Below, one piece after another: positions 9,098 to 17,968 of a DNA stretch of 64,000 nt. A program made the position numbers and the translations under genes. The DNA is from Sphingobium psychrophilum. GTDB lineage: Bacteria > Pseudomonadota > Alphaproteobacteria > Sphingomonadales > Sphingomonadaceae. The notes below the pieces were generated by a model, which made no database searches, was not told where the DNA came from, and worked only from the letters and a program-made list of their open reading frames with translations. Position 1 is the stretch's first letter. Each line of letters opens with the position of its first letter. Where the stretch lies: NCBI RefSeq assembly GCF_012927105.1, contig NZ_JABBFV010000003.1, positions 273,990 through 337,989 on the forward strand, written 5' to 3'.

Positions 9098-10428
9098 ACC
9101 CGCGCCTGGACCGCCTGAACCCGTCGATCCTCACCCGGATCGTCGCGCTGGTCGCGGCCACCCTGCTGCTGGCGCTGGGCGCTATGATGCTGGTCGCCTT
9201 TCGCGGGCCGCCGCCGCACAGCCGGCCGATGATGCTGGGCGAGGCCGCTGCCTTGTTGCAGGGCGCAGCGGCCCCGGCCGGTAGTTGGACGGTAGCGCGC
9301 TATCAGTCCGATCCCGCACCGCTGGTCGAGCCGGGACAGATGGAGGACCGGCGCGCCGCCGCGCAGGTCGCCGCGCTGCTGGGTGTGCGCCCGACCGACG
9401 TCCGCCTGATGCGCGAACTGCCACCGATGCGGATGGCTGATCCCGATCGGAAGGTCTGGCCACGGCCTAATTTCGGTCCTGACGGCACGATGCTGCATGG
9501 CGCATTCCTGCTGGCGAGGCGCACAACGGGCGGCTGGCAGGTGGTGCAGGCGCGGCAGGGGGCGAACGGGCGCTGGTACGCCATCACCCTGTCGCTGATG
9601 GCGGGCATCTTCATCCTGCTGCTGCTGCCTGCTTATTGGGTGGCGCGGCGCATTACCCAGCCGATCCGGCAATTGGCCGACGGCGCGGCGACCGAGCGGC
9701 CCGAACGCGCGGACCCGCTGCCGCTGACCGGCCCGCCGGAGGTGCGCGCGGTCGGCGCGGCCTATAATCATATGCGCGCGCGAATCGCCGATTATCTGAA
9801 CGAACGCACGGCGATGCTGGTCGCGATCGCGCATGATCTGCGCACGCCCATGACCCGCCTGTCGTTCCGGCTGGAGGCGCTGCCCGACGGGCCGCGCGCC
9901 AAGGCGCAGGCGGATGTGCAGGAAATGCGCGCAATGGTCACCGACCTGCTCGATTTCATGCGCGGCCAGGGCGAGGGCGCGGCGCGGGTGCGCATCGACC
10001 TGTCCGCCATCATCGAGACGCTGGCCGACGACCTGGCCGATATGGGGCAGGATGTGGCGGTGACGCATAGCAGCCGCGCGGTGGTGCGCGGCGACGCGGT
10101 GGCGCTGCGCCGCTGCATCGCCAATCTGGTCGAAAATGCGGTGCGCTATGGCGGATCGGCCCGAATCGCGATGACAGTGGCGGATGAGCGCGTGACGGTG
10201 GCGGTCGAGGATGACGGGCCGGGCGTGCCCGATGTCGCGATCGAGCGGCTGTGTGAGCCTTTCTATCGCGGCGAAGCATCGCGTAACCGGGAGACGGGCG
10301 GCGTGGGCCTGGGCCTCTCCATCGCGCGGCGGATTGCGGACAGCCATGGCGGCGCACTGGCCTTCGCCAACCGCGCCGGCGGCACCAGCGGATTACGGGC
10401 CAGCATCACCCTGCCCCTGGAACGCTGA
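9094..10428 (+). CDS. Sensor histidine kinase (HAMP, HisKA, HATPase)
   Basis: 444 aa, starting at a GTG that overlaps the response-regulator stop (GTGA). One membrane helix at about residues 11-30, a periplasmic sensor loop to about 165, a second helix at about 168-188, then a HAMP domain. The H-box IAHDLRTPMTRLS holds the phospho-acceptor His at about 247. The N-box NLVENAVRYGG, G1 box EDDGPGV and G2 box GVGLGLSIA are all intact. The sensor loop is Pro/Met-rich and of no recognised family. It partners the regulator encoded directly upstream; the targets are unknown. Confidence 0.92.
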   Translation: MNPRLDRLNPSILTRIVALVAATLLLALGAMMLVAFRGPPPHSRPMMLGEAAALLQGAAAPAGSWTVARYQSDPAPLVEPGQMEDRRAAAQVAALLGVRPTDVRLMRELPPMRMADPDRKVWPRPNFGPDGTMLHGAFLLARRTTGGWQVVQARQGANGRWYAITLSLMAGIFILLLLPAYWVARRITQPIRQLADGAATERPERADPLPLTGPPEVRAVGAAYNHMRARIADYLNERTAMLVAIAHDLRTPMTRLSFRLEALPDGPRAKAQADVQEMRAMVTDLLDFMRGQGEGAARVRIDLSAIIETLADDLADMGQDVAVTHSSRAVVRGDAVALRRCIANLVENAVRYGGSARIAMTVADERVTVAVEDDGPGVPDVAIERLCEPFYRGEASRNRETGGVGLGLSIARRIADSHGGALAFANRAGGTSGLRASITLPLER

Positions 10429-10446
10429 ACCCGACGGAGTCGCCGA

Positions 10447-10920
10447 TCAGTCGCCGCCGTCGAAGGCGAGCGAGGCCCAGGACGCCATCGCATCCACCGC
10501 CAATGGCGACAGGCGGATCGCGCGGCGACGCCGGCTGCTGGGCGAACTGCGATGTTCATCCAGAAGGCCGCGCCGTTCCATCACCCCGACCTGGCCGACG
10601 ACGACGCTTAGCGACAAGCGCAGCGTCTCGCTCAACTGCTCCAGCGTCAGCCCGCCGCCCTCCAGTTCCGCCTGATACAGCAGCAGCAATATGTCCCAGG
10701 CCGGATCGGCGAACAGATCATGCCCGAACAGCGTTGAGCGCATCCGCCGCGCTTCGACATAGCGGGCCAGCGCGGGTCGCTGGTCGTTCCCCTCGCCGTC
10801 CAGTATCGCCGGCTCTTCCTGCCGGGCGTGAAAATTGGTCAGGCATCGTTGCAGCGCGACCACTAGGTCGACCGCCTCCTGACTCGGCATGTGGCGGTCA
10901 GGCGGGATATGCACGGTCAT
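10447..10920 (-). CDS. MarR-like winged-helix transcriptional regulator
   Basis: 157 aa. The central part (ADPAWDILLLLYQAE, LTLEQLSETLRLSLSVVVGQV, ERRGLLDEHRS) has the helix-turn-helix plus wing of MarR-type regulators, although the wing is Ser/Arg-rich rather than the usual DxRxxxv. The N-terminal 40 residues are hydrophilic. It overlaps the upstream membrane-protein gene by 23 bases and is probably translated with it. It converges on the histidine kinase gene with an 18-base gap. The target and ligand are not inferable. Confidence 0.72.
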   Translation of the reverse strand: MTVHIPPDRHMPSQEAVDLVVALQRCLTNFHARQEEPAILDGEGNDQRPALARYVEARRMRSTLFGHDLFADPAWDILLLLYQAELEGGGLTLEQLSETLRLSLSVVVGQVGVMERRGLLDEHRSSPSSRRRRAIRLSPLAVDAMASWASLAFDGGD

Positions 10921-11323
10921 GCGACGCCTTCCGGTCGAGTTCGATGCCGATGATGGCGAACAGCATCAGCGGGATCACCCAGACCGTGCTGAGGCCCGCA
11001 TAGATCATGTCCGGAAAATCGGGCCGCAACAGGGTGACGACATGAGTCAGCACCGTCATCAGTTGGCAGGCGGCGACCCAGATCGGCCAATAGCGATTGC
11101 TGCGCAGCATCAGCCACAGCAACGCCGCAAAGGTCGCCATATCCACGACCAGCAGCCAATATTGGGTGGCGTGCCATGTCCCGGCGAGTTGCGCCGGGAT
11201 GCTAAGCAGCGCCGCTATGACCGAAATCACCACCAGCAGCCGCCCTTCGCGCCCGCCGAAACACACGGCGAAGGCGCAGGTCATGAGCATCAAAAGCCAG
11301 AAGAAAGCCGCCAGCATCCGCAT
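10898..11323 (-). CDS. Small integral membrane protein, unknown function
   Basis: 141 aa with four or five strongly hydrophobic segments (about residues 3-20, 29-45, 54-69, 80-98 and 108-127). No family signature was recognised. It starts at ATG 11323 and its 3' end overlaps the MarR-like gene by 23 bases, an arrangement that suggests a two-gene unit in which the regulator may control or sense through this protein. That functional link is inference only. Confidence 0.65.
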   Translation of the reverse strand: MRMLAAFFWLLMLMTCAFAVCFGGREGRLLVVISVIAALLSIPAQLAGTWHATQYWLLVVDMATFAALLWLMLRSNRYWPIWVAACQLMTVLTHVVTLLRPDFPDMIYAGLSTVWVIPLMLFAIIGIELDRKASHDRAYPA

Positions 11324-11378
11324 TTCCGATTGAGAGGGAGAACAATGGTCATACAGATGCCGACGGCTTTCACCCCGA

Positions 11379-11723
11379 TCAGGCGACCAGGGTCAGGTGA
11401 CGCGCGGTTTCGCGCTGTTCGAGTTCCAGGCCGATGGGGCAGCCAAAGGCCGTCACCTCATGCTGGCTGCGTTCGATGCAGCGGGTCAGCAGCGCGGTGG
11501 CGCGGACCATGTCGCTGCGGCCCTCGATGATCTTGGTCGCGCTGTCGTGGATCTGCTTGAGGATACGCTGGCTCTCGCTGGCGGTCAGCCCCGATCCCTG
11601 CGACGCGGTGAGGAAGGCGGCGGTCAGCTGCGCGGCGTCGACCAGTGCATTGTCCAGCGCGGCAAAGGCCTGGCGAGTCTGGTCGGCGACGGCCTGGGTC
11701 TTGGTGGAATCGAGGTTGAGCAC
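11379..11723 (-). CDS. Hypothetical alpha-helical protein
   Basis: 114 aa starting at GTG with a strong AAGGAG ribosome site about 9 bases upstream. The composition (Ala, Gln, Thr, few aromatics) and heptad-like hydrophobic spacing predict a helical, soluble protein; no signal peptide or membrane segment. I do not recognise the family. It lies between the small membrane-protein gene and the LuxR-type anchored regulator on the same strand, 55 and 69 bases from them, so the group may share a transcript. Confidence 0.6.
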   Translation of the reverse strand: MLNLDSTKTQAVADQTRQAFAALDNALVDAAQLTAAFLTASQGSGLTASESQRILKQIHDSATKIIEGRSDMVRATALLTRCIERSQHEVTAFGCPIGLELEQRETARHLTLVA

Positions 11724-11792
11724 AAGTCATCTCCTTCGCACGACGCTCGTTTCACCGAGCGGTGCGTGTTCAGCATGGCGATTTGGGAAAGA

Positions 11793-12284
11793 TCAGCCCA
11801 GGACCGTGAAGGCCCCGCGAATGAGCAGCAGCAAAGCGACGACACCAACCCCGGTCAGGACAGCGGCCCGGATCATCGCCAATATGCGGCCATCAATGCT
11901 CAGTTCATTGGTCGATCCCCCTAGCGGCGGGCCGAAGGCGAGGATGCGGCGCAGGAGCGTAGGGCGCTCCGTCTCCTCATCCGGCTTGTCCGGCTGACCA
12001 AGGGATGACGCAGGTTCGGGGCCGGAGGCAAGCGGCTCCGGCTGATATATCAAAGGCTGATATGTGTCACTTTGGGGCGATCGTTGATCAACCGAAACGA
12101 ATAGGCGGGCGGCCTCCTTGCGCGACGGCACACCGAATTTGCGCAGGCTGGTGCGGACACGCTGATCGACCGTATGCTCCGACACGCGGAGCTGACGTGC
12201 GATTTCCTTGGAATTGAAGCCCTGCGCCACCAGCCGCAGACACTGCTTTTCCCCCTCGCTCAAGGCCGGAAGGGTTTCCGCCAC
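11793..12284 (-). CDS. LuxR-type regulator with C-terminal membrane anchor
   Basis: 163 aa. Residues 5-65 form a LuxR/GerE helix-turn-helix (LSEGEKQCLRLVAQGFNSKE, then IARQLRVSEHTVDQRVR), placed at the extreme N-terminus with no receiver or autoinducer domain. A polar Pro/Ser-rich linker follows, and the protein ends in one hydrophobic helix (about 140-160, LTGVGVVALLLLIRGAF). It therefore looks like a tail-anchored DNA-binding protein whose HTH faces the cytoplasm. The start is GTG 12284 with AGGAGG nine bases upstream; nearby ATG codons are out of frame. Confidence 0.82.
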   Translation of the reverse strand: MAETLPALSEGEKQCLRLVAQGFNSKEIARQLRVSEHTVDQRVRTSLRKFGVPSRKEAARLFVSVDQRSPQSDTYQPLIYQPEPLASGPEPASSLGQPDKPDEETERPTLLRRILAFGPPLGGSTNELSIDGRILAMIRAAVLTGVGVVALLLLIRGAFTVLG

Positions 12285-12490
12285 TTCATCATTCCTCCTG
12301 CGTGAGCCGCCTGCCGGTTCAACGAACGACCGGACGGGAAGGCTCAGCCACCCACATCTTCATTCACCATAGAAGGTTGCGATTCGGTTTGCACCGGACC
12401 CTAAAGTGACACGACAGGATGCAGGGATGCAATGCGGATGGGCGGCGGAACGTCCGCCCCCGACTCACATGTCCGAATTGAGCGTCCGAA

Positions 12491-12661
12491 TCAGGCGTCC
12501 GGCTTCGCCCCGCCCTGCTTTGCCTTATGCGCCGCGAGCAGCGCGTCGATCTCGACGATGCGCAGGCGCTGGACCGTGTCCTTGGCCAAGCCCTTCAGGC
12601 GACATTCGGCCCAAAGGGCGCGGCGCTCGGATGTCAGCGCCTTAAGATAGAGGTCGGCCAT
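12491..12661 (-). CDS. Small protein of 56 aa, unknown
   Basis: Reads MADLYLKALTSERRALWA at its start and ends GGAKPDA. It begins at ATG 12661 with GCAGGAGT eight bases upstream, a strong ribosome site. It is charged and helical, with no membrane segment. It lies about 100 bases downstream of typA on the same strand. Clean start signals and an Ala/Leu/Arg-rich helical composition support it being real, but I know no family for it. Confidence 0.55.
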   Translation of the reverse strand: MADLYLKALTSERRALWAECRLKGLAKDTVQRLRIVEIDALLAAHKAKQGGAKPDA

Positions 12662-12711
12662 GTGCGGACTCCTGCAAACCGATTGGGGGCGGTGCGTTGC
12701 CGCCCGCCCCC

Positions 12712-12735
12712 TTCGGCGGGCCTTCGGCCCGCCAC
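12712..12735 (-). terminator. GC hairpin after typA
   Basis: GGCGGGC and GCCCGCC (12715-12733) form a 7-bp stem around CTTCG, 30 bases past the typA stop. No U-tract follows on the minus strand, so intrinsic termination is uncertain; it may only stabilise the message. Confidence 0.35.
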
Positions 12736-12764
12736 CTCCCCATGCCGAGGAGGAACTCTATGAC

Positions 12765-14600
12765 TTACGCCGCCTTGGAACGGCTCATGCGCTTGCGCTC
12801 GTTCGGGTCCAGGTAGCGCTTGCGCAGACGGATGGTCTTGGGCGTCACTTCGACCAGTTCGTCATCGTCGATATAGGCGATCGCCTGTTCCAGCGTCAGC
12901 TTCCATGGCGGGGTCAGGCGAACGGCGTCGTCCTTGCCCGATGCACGGAAGTTGGTGAGCGCCTTGCTCTTCATCGGGTTGACTTCCAGATCGTCGGGCT
13001 TGGCGTTTTCGCCGATGATCATGCCTTCATAAAGCGCTTCGCCCACGCCGACCATCAGGATGCCGCGTTCTTCGAGCGGACCCAGCGCATAGGCATTGGC
13101 TTCGCCCGACCCGTTGGAGATCAGCACGCCGTTCTTGCGGCCTTCGATCTTGCCCTTGTGGGGACCATATTTCTCGAACAGGCGGTTCATGATGCCGGTG
13201 CCGCGCGTGTCGGACAGGAATTCGCCATGATAGCCGATCAGGCCGCGCGACGGGGCGGAGAAGGTGATGCGGGTCTTGCCGCCGCCCGAGGGACGCATGT
13301 CGGTCATCTCGGCCTTGCGGATGTTCATCTTCTCGACAACGGTGCCGGAAAATTCCTCGTCCACGTCGATCATGACGGTTTCATATGGCTCGGTCTTGCC
13401 GCCATTCTCGTCTTCGCCAAACAGCACGCGCGGGCGGCTGATCGACAGCTCGAAGCCTTCGCGGCGCATGGTTTCGATCAGCACGCCCAGCTGAAGCTCG
13501 CCGCGGCCGGCGACTTCGAAGCTGTCCTTGTCGGCGCTTTCCGTGACCTTCACGGCGACGTTGGATTCGGCTTCGCGGGCCAGGCGGTCGCGGATCATGC
13601 GGCTCGTGACCTTGGTGCCTTCGCGGCCCGCCATCGGCGAATCATTCACGGCAAAGCGCATCGAGAGCGTTGGCGGATCGATCGGCTGGGCCTGGATCGG
13701 TTCGGTCACCGAAATGTCGCAGATGGTGTTCGCCACAGTCGCGACCGCCAGACCGGCCAGCGAGATGATATCGCCCGCCTTGGCTTCGTCCACAGGCACG
13801 CGGTCCAGGCCATGGAAGGCCATGATCTTCGACGCGCGGCCGGTTTCGATCACCTTGCCGTCCATGTCGAGCGCGTGGATCGCCTGGTTCACCTTCACCG
13901 AACCGCTGGTCACGCGGCCGGTCAGGATGCGGCCGAGGAAGTTGTCGCGGTCAAGCAACGTCACCAGGAAGGTGAAGGGCACGCCTTCGACTTCCACGGC
14001 CGGCGCTGGCACATGATCGACGATCTTCTGGAACAGCGGGATCAGCGTGCCCGAACGGAGCGTGGCGTCGTCATTGGCATAGCCGTTGCGGCCCGATGCG
14101 TAGAGGACGGGGAAGTCGAGCTGTTCGTCGGTCGCGTCGAGCGACACGAACAGGTCGAACACTTCGTCCAGCACTTCCTGAATGCGCTCGTCGGGACGGT
14201 CGACCTTGTTGACGACGACGATGGGCTTGAGGCCCAGCGCCAGCGCCTTGCCGGTCACGAACTTGGTCTGCGGCATCGCGCCTTCCGACGAATCGACCAG
14301 CAGGACGACGCCGTCGACCATCGAGAGGATGCGCTCGACTTCACCGCCGAAGTCGGCGTGGCCGGGGGTGTCGACGATGTTGATGCGGACGGGTTCGCCG
14401 CCTTCGGGCGTCCATTCGACCGAGGTCGGCTTCGCCAGGATGGTGATGCCGCGCTCCTTTTCCAGGTCGTTGCTGTCCATCGCGCGCTCTTCGACGCGCT
14501 GGTTGTCGCGGAAAGTGCCGGACTGGCGGAAAAGCTGGTCGACGAGGGTGGTTTTGCCGTGATCGACGTGCGCGATGATCGCGATATTACGCAGGGACAT
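12765..14600 (-). CDS. typA: Ribosome-associated translational GTPase TypA/BipA
   Basis: 611 aa, EF-G-like. The G domain starts at the N-terminus with AHVDHGKTT (residues 10-18), followed by ERGITI (G2), [14 protein letters not shown] (G3) and VVNKVDRP (G4). Domains II, III, V and the TypA-specific C-terminus follow. It binds ribosomes and is needed under cold and stress in other bacteria. The start is the ATG at 14600 (MSLRNIAI); an in-frame upstream ATG at 14693 adds residues without homology. The opposite strand is open across the whole gene, a composition artefact. Confidence 0.97.
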   Translation of the reverse strand: MSLRNIAIIAHVDHGKTTLVDQLFRQSGTFRDNQRVEERAMDSNDLEKERGITILAKPTSVEWTPEGGEPVRINIVDTPGHADFGGEVERILSMVDGVVLLVDSSEGAMPQTKFVTGKALALGLKPIVVVNKVDRPDERIQEVLDEVFDLFVSLDATDEQLDFPVLYASGRNGYANDDATLRSGTLIPLFQKIVDHVPAPAVEVEGVPFTFLVTLLDRDNFLGRILTGRVTSGSVKVNQAIHALDMDGKVIETGRASKIMAFHGLDRVPVDEAKAGDIISLAGLAVATVANTICDISVTEPIQAQPIDPPTLSMRFAVNDSPMAGREGTKVTSRMIRDRLAREAESNVAVKVTESADKDSFEVAGRGELQLGVLIETMRREGFELSISRPRVLFGEDENGGKTEPYETVMIDVDEEFSGTVVEKMNIRKAEMTDMRPSGGGKTRITFSAPSRGLIGYHGEFLSDTRGTGIMNRLFEKYGPHKGKIEGRKNGVLISNGSGEANAYALGPLEERGILMVGVGEALYEGMIIGENAKPDDLEVNPMKSKALTNFRASGKDDAVRLTPPWKLTLEQAIAYIDDDELVEVTPKTIRLRKRYLDPNERKRMSRSKAA

Positions 14601-14771
14601 GTCTTGCCTTCGGGATATGGGTTCCCCCGGCCGACACAAGGTCACGCAAGAGGCTTCGGGCGCGCCCCTACAGGAAATGACGCGATGCGGCAAGGGTGGG
14701 CGCGTCGAGCGGGCCGATGGCGGGTTGGGCCGCCCGATCCGTCGAACATGGCGCCAGCACAGGAGACGCCC

Positions 14772-15998
14772 ATGACCGACATCAGCCGCCGTACACTGAT
14801 CCAGGCGGCCGCCGTCGCCGCGCCGCTGGCCCTTTCACCGCAGATGTTGAGCGCGGCGGGCAAACCGGCCTTGCGCGCGGCAATGCTGCTCGATCCGGCG
14901 ATCCGTTATTTCAACGCCGCGAACATCGCGCCGACCTTCCGCAGCGTGGCGGCGATCCATGAACAGGAGACGCGCGCGTTCCAGATGGACCCGTCGGTCG
15001 AACGGCGCGCCCTCTACCCCAAGGTGGCCGACGCCCTGCGCGCGCGGATCGCCGTCCGGCTGAAGGTCACGGCGCAGGAAATCGCGCTGGTCCGCAATGC
15101 GAGCGAGGCCAATACGGTGGCGGTGCGCGGACTGGCGCTGAAACGGGGCGACCGGATCATCCTGACCGACCATAATCATCCATCGACCTGGGACAGCTGG
15201 AAACTGCGCGCGGAGCGGGAGGGGCTGGACCTGCATGTCGTGCCGGTGCCGGTCGACGCCGAATCGCCGCAGACGCTGCTGGACGGCATCGCCGCCGCCA
15301 TCACGCCCAACACGAAGGCGATCTTCCTGTCGCACATGAGCAACATCACCGGCATCATATATCCGGTGGCTGAGATCGCGAAGCTGGCGCAGGCGAAGAA
15401 TATCTGGCTCCATGCCGACGGCGCGCAGACCTTCGGCTGGATGCAGCTGGACCTGCCCGCGCTGGGCGTCGACAGCTATTCGGGCAGCACGCATAAATGG
15501 CTGATGGGGCCGCTGGAGGGCGGCATCCTCTATGTAAAGCGCGCGCGACAGGCCGAACTCCAGCCGATCATGATGAGCCATGGCTATTGGTTGACCGATC
15601 CGGCCAATCTGGAGACGGCGCAAAAATATGAGATTTCGGGGCAGCGCGACGATCCCAAGCTGATGGCGATCGCCGCGACGCTGGACGTGCTGGACGGCGT
15701 GGGCGGCGACGCGGTGATCGAACCGGCGGTGCGCCAGCGCGCGGCGGCGATGCGGCAGGCGATAGCCGGCGTCGCGGGCGCGCGGGTCATCGGCAGCGGT
15801 GCGGCCGCGATCACCGGGCCGGTCATCACCGTCGCCTTCCCCGGCCGTGACGTGCCGGCGATGCGCGCGAAACTGTGGCAGGGCAAGATCGCTACCGCCG
15901 CGTCGAAGCTGGAGGGCGGCGCGATCCGCTTTTCGCCGCATATCTATAATAGCGACGATGATGTGGCGGCGGTGATCGAGGGGCTGCGCGCGGGGTAG
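14772..15998 (+). CDS. Exported class V aminotransferase-fold (PLP-dependent) protein
   Basis: 408 aa. The N-terminus (ISRRTLIQAAAVAAPLALS) is a twin-arginine signal peptide, so the protein should be folded in the cytoplasm and exported. The rest is the class V aminotransferase/cysteine desulfurase/isopenicillin-N epimerase fold: N-terminal substrate loop (NASEANTVAVRGL), HADGAQTFG with the PLP-contacting Asp, and the Schiff-base Lys at about 242 in STHKWLMGP. The reaction is unknown; desulfurase-type cysteines are not apparent. The ATG at 14772 follows AGGAGACGCC. It is divergent from typA. Confidence 0.87.
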   Translation: MTDISRRTLIQAAAVAAPLALSPQMLSAAGKPALRAAMLLDPAIRYFNAANIAPTFRSVAAIHEQETRAFQMDPSVERRALYPKVADALRARIAVRLKVTAQEIALVRNASEANTVAVRGLALKRGDRIILTDHNHPSTWDSWKLRAEREGLDLHVVPVPVDAESPQTLLDGIAAAITPNTKAIFLSHMSNITGIIYPVAEIAKLAQAKNIWLHADGAQTFGWMQLDLPALGVDSYSGSTHKWLMGPLEGGILYVKRARQAELQPIMMSHGYWLTDPANLETAQKYEISGQRDDPKLMAIAATLDVLDGVGGDAVIEPAVRQRAAAMRQAIAGVAGARVIGSGAAAITGPVITVAFPGRDVPAMRAKLWQGKIATAASKLEGGAIRFSPHIYNSDDDVAAVIEGLRAG

Positions 15999-16024
15999 CT
16001 GAGTAGCGCGCAGGTTGCGATAGT

Positions 16025-16204
16025 AAGGGGACTGTTCCTTTTTGCCCTCTCCCGCTTTCACGGGAGAGGCTACGGAGACTTGGTAGCTTGCTGCCTAGTC
16101 GATGTCGGTTAGGGTCTTTCCTCTTTCTGGGGGTGACCAGTCAATAGAAAGACAGACCCTCACCCACGAAAGCGGGAGAGGGCTAGGCAGCAGACCGTCC
16201 CCTT
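16025..16204. repeat. Composite inverted-repeat element
   Basis: Most of the 324-base gap between the aminotransferase and the peptidase. Nested inverted pairs are visible: AAGGGGAC (16026) with GTCCCCTT (16197), GCCCTCTCCCGCTTTC (16044-16059) with its 16-base complement at 16168-16183, and GCTGCCTAG (16090) with CTAGGCAGC (16183). A separate 9-bp hairpin (CCTCTCCCG/CGGGAGAGG) lies at 16046-16069. No coding region. It looks like a MITE or REP doublet. Confidence 0.75.
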
Positions 16205-16322
16205 CCCTCTCAATCCACCGCTGCTTTACGTCAGTGCAATATCTCCTTGCCCCCCGCGACGACATTTCTATGGTGCCCCGCGTCGCCAATAATATAGCCT
16301 GATGCCAAGGAGCTTCCCTCTC

Positions 16323-17873
16323 ATGCGGTCTGCCGCCACCTTAGCTTTCGCCTCGCTGATCGCCCTCGCCACCCCGGCCTTCGCGCAGAAGGATGCGCCC
16401 GACGCCGCGAAGCAACATGCCGACAAGGTCGCCGAAGAGGTCGCGGCCAACTGGGCCAGCGCCCCGGTCGAGGAAGTGACGCAGAGCAGCAAGGGCACGG
16501 CCCGCGTCGATGGCAAGGCCATCCCCTACACCCAGACCGCCGGCACGCTCACCATCCGCGATGAAAAGGGCAAGCCGGTCGCCAGCATGTTCTACACCGC
16601 CTATACCGCGGCGGGTAAGAACCGTCCTGTCACCTTCCTGTATAATGGCGGTCCCGGCTCCTCGTCGCTCTGGCTGCGCATGGGCAGCTTCGCCCCGGAG
16701 CATGTCCGCACCGGCAATCCGGAGGCGGTGAAGCCCGCCCCGTTCGACGTCGGCCCGAACAATGACAGCCTGATCGGCAGCACCGACATGGTGTTCCTCG
16801 ACACGATCGGTTCGGGCTATTCGCGCATTTTGGGCGACGCCAAGCCGTCCGATTTCTACAGCGTCGATGGGGATGTAGACGCCTTCGCCAAGGCGATCAT
16901 CCGCTACACGACGAAAAATGGCCGCTGGGCGTCGCCCAAATATATTTTCGGCGAAAGCTATGGCACGACCCGGTCGGGCGCGCTTGCCTATCAGCTGGAG
17001 GATCGCGGGCTGGCGCTGAACGGCGTGGTACTGTTGTCGTCGATCATGAATTATGGCGTGCGCCAGTCGGGCTTCGACACCATCCATATCGGCTATATCC
17101 CCAGCTACGCCGCGACCGCCTGGTATCATAACCGCGTGCCGGGCGGCCGCCCCGCCAGCCTGGAAGCTTTTGTCGAGGAGGCGCGCCAGTTCGCCAATGG
17201 CCCCTATGCCACAGCGTTGCTCAAGGGGTCTGACATCAGCCCACAGGAAACCGACCAGATCGCCCAGCAATTGAGCCGCTTCACCGGCCTGTCGGTCGAT
17301 TATCTCAAGCGCGCCAATTTGCGCGTCAGCCTGTCGCGCTTCCGCAAGGAATTGCTGCGCGATGGCCATGAGACGGTGGGCCGCTTCGACAGCCGCTACA
17401 AGGGCATAGACGCCGACGCGGCGGGCGAGGAGCCGGAATTTGATCCGTCCAGCACCGGCATCACCGGCCTTTATGTCGGCAGCTTTCTGGATCAGGTAAC
17501 GCGCCAGATCGGCTACAAGACCGACCTTAACTACCGCCTGAGCGCGCGCGAGGGCGGCGATTTCAAATGGGACTGGAGCCATCAGGCACCGGAAGGCGGC
17601 AAGCAGAATGTCGCGGACGTGACCGCAGACCTGAGCGCCGCGATGCGCACCAACCCGCATCTGCGCGTGCTGTCGCTCAATGGCTGGTACGATATGGCGA
17701 CGCCCTTCTTCTCGACCGAGCGCGATTTGAAGCACATGATGCTGGAGCCGCAGCTGCGCCAGAACCTCCAGTTCAAATATTATCCGGCAGGCCACATGGT
17801 CTATCTGAACCCGGAAGCACTGCACCAGATGCGGCTCGACATGGAGCGCTATTACGCGGAAGGCGCGCGCTGA
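16323..17873 (+). CDS. S10-family serine carboxypeptidase, exported
   Basis: 516 aa. A signal peptide MRSAATLAFASLIALATPAF ends near residue 22. The alpha/beta-hydrolase core shows the oxyanion loop NGGPGSSS, the nucleophile Ser in GESYGTTR (about S212), the Asp region NGWYDMATPF and the His in AGHMVY, which is the full S10 triad. It should release C-terminal residues from peptides in the periplasm or outside. The ATG at 16323 is preferred over 16302 because AAGGAG lies between them. It is a single gene preceded by a repeat element. Confidence 0.92.
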   Translation: MRSAATLAFASLIALATPAFAQKDAPDAAKQHADKVAEEVAANWASAPVEEVTQSSKGTARVDGKAIPYTQTAGTLTIRDEKGKPVASMFYTAYTAAGKNRPVTFLYNGGPGSSSLWLRMGSFAPEHVRTGNPEAVKPAPFDVGPNNDSLIGSTDMVFLDTIGSGYSRILGDAKPSDFYSVDGDVDAFAKAIIRYTTKNGRWASPKYIFGESYGTTRSGALAYQLEDRGLALNGVVLLSSIMNYGVRQSGFDTIHIGYIPSYAATAWYHNRVPGGRPASLEAFVEEARQFANGPYATALLKGSDISPQETDQIAQQLSRFTGLSVDYLKRANLRVSLSRFRKELLRDGHETVGRFDSRYKGIDADAAGEEPEFDPSSTGITGLYVGSFLDQVTRQIGYKTDLNYRLSAREGGDFKWDWSHQAPEGGKQNVADVTADLSAAMRTNPHLRVLSLNGWYDMATPFFSTERDLKHMMLEPQLRQNLQFKYYPAGHMVYLNPEALHQMRLDMERYYAEGAR

Positions 17874-17968
17874 TTGCATCGGGCGCGGAGCCGGGCCATA
17901 TTCGCCATTGAAGCGCCACTGTAATAGTCACATATGACAGCTGGTTCGCAATGCCGTTGGGAGACGAT

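Noticed and set aside
12660..15998. An uninterrupted plus-strand ORF of more than 1,100 codons covering typA antisense and running into the aminotransferase gene
   Set aside because: Its first 700 codons mirror typA in the opposite strand and match no family; the real gene starts at the Tat signal ATG 14772.
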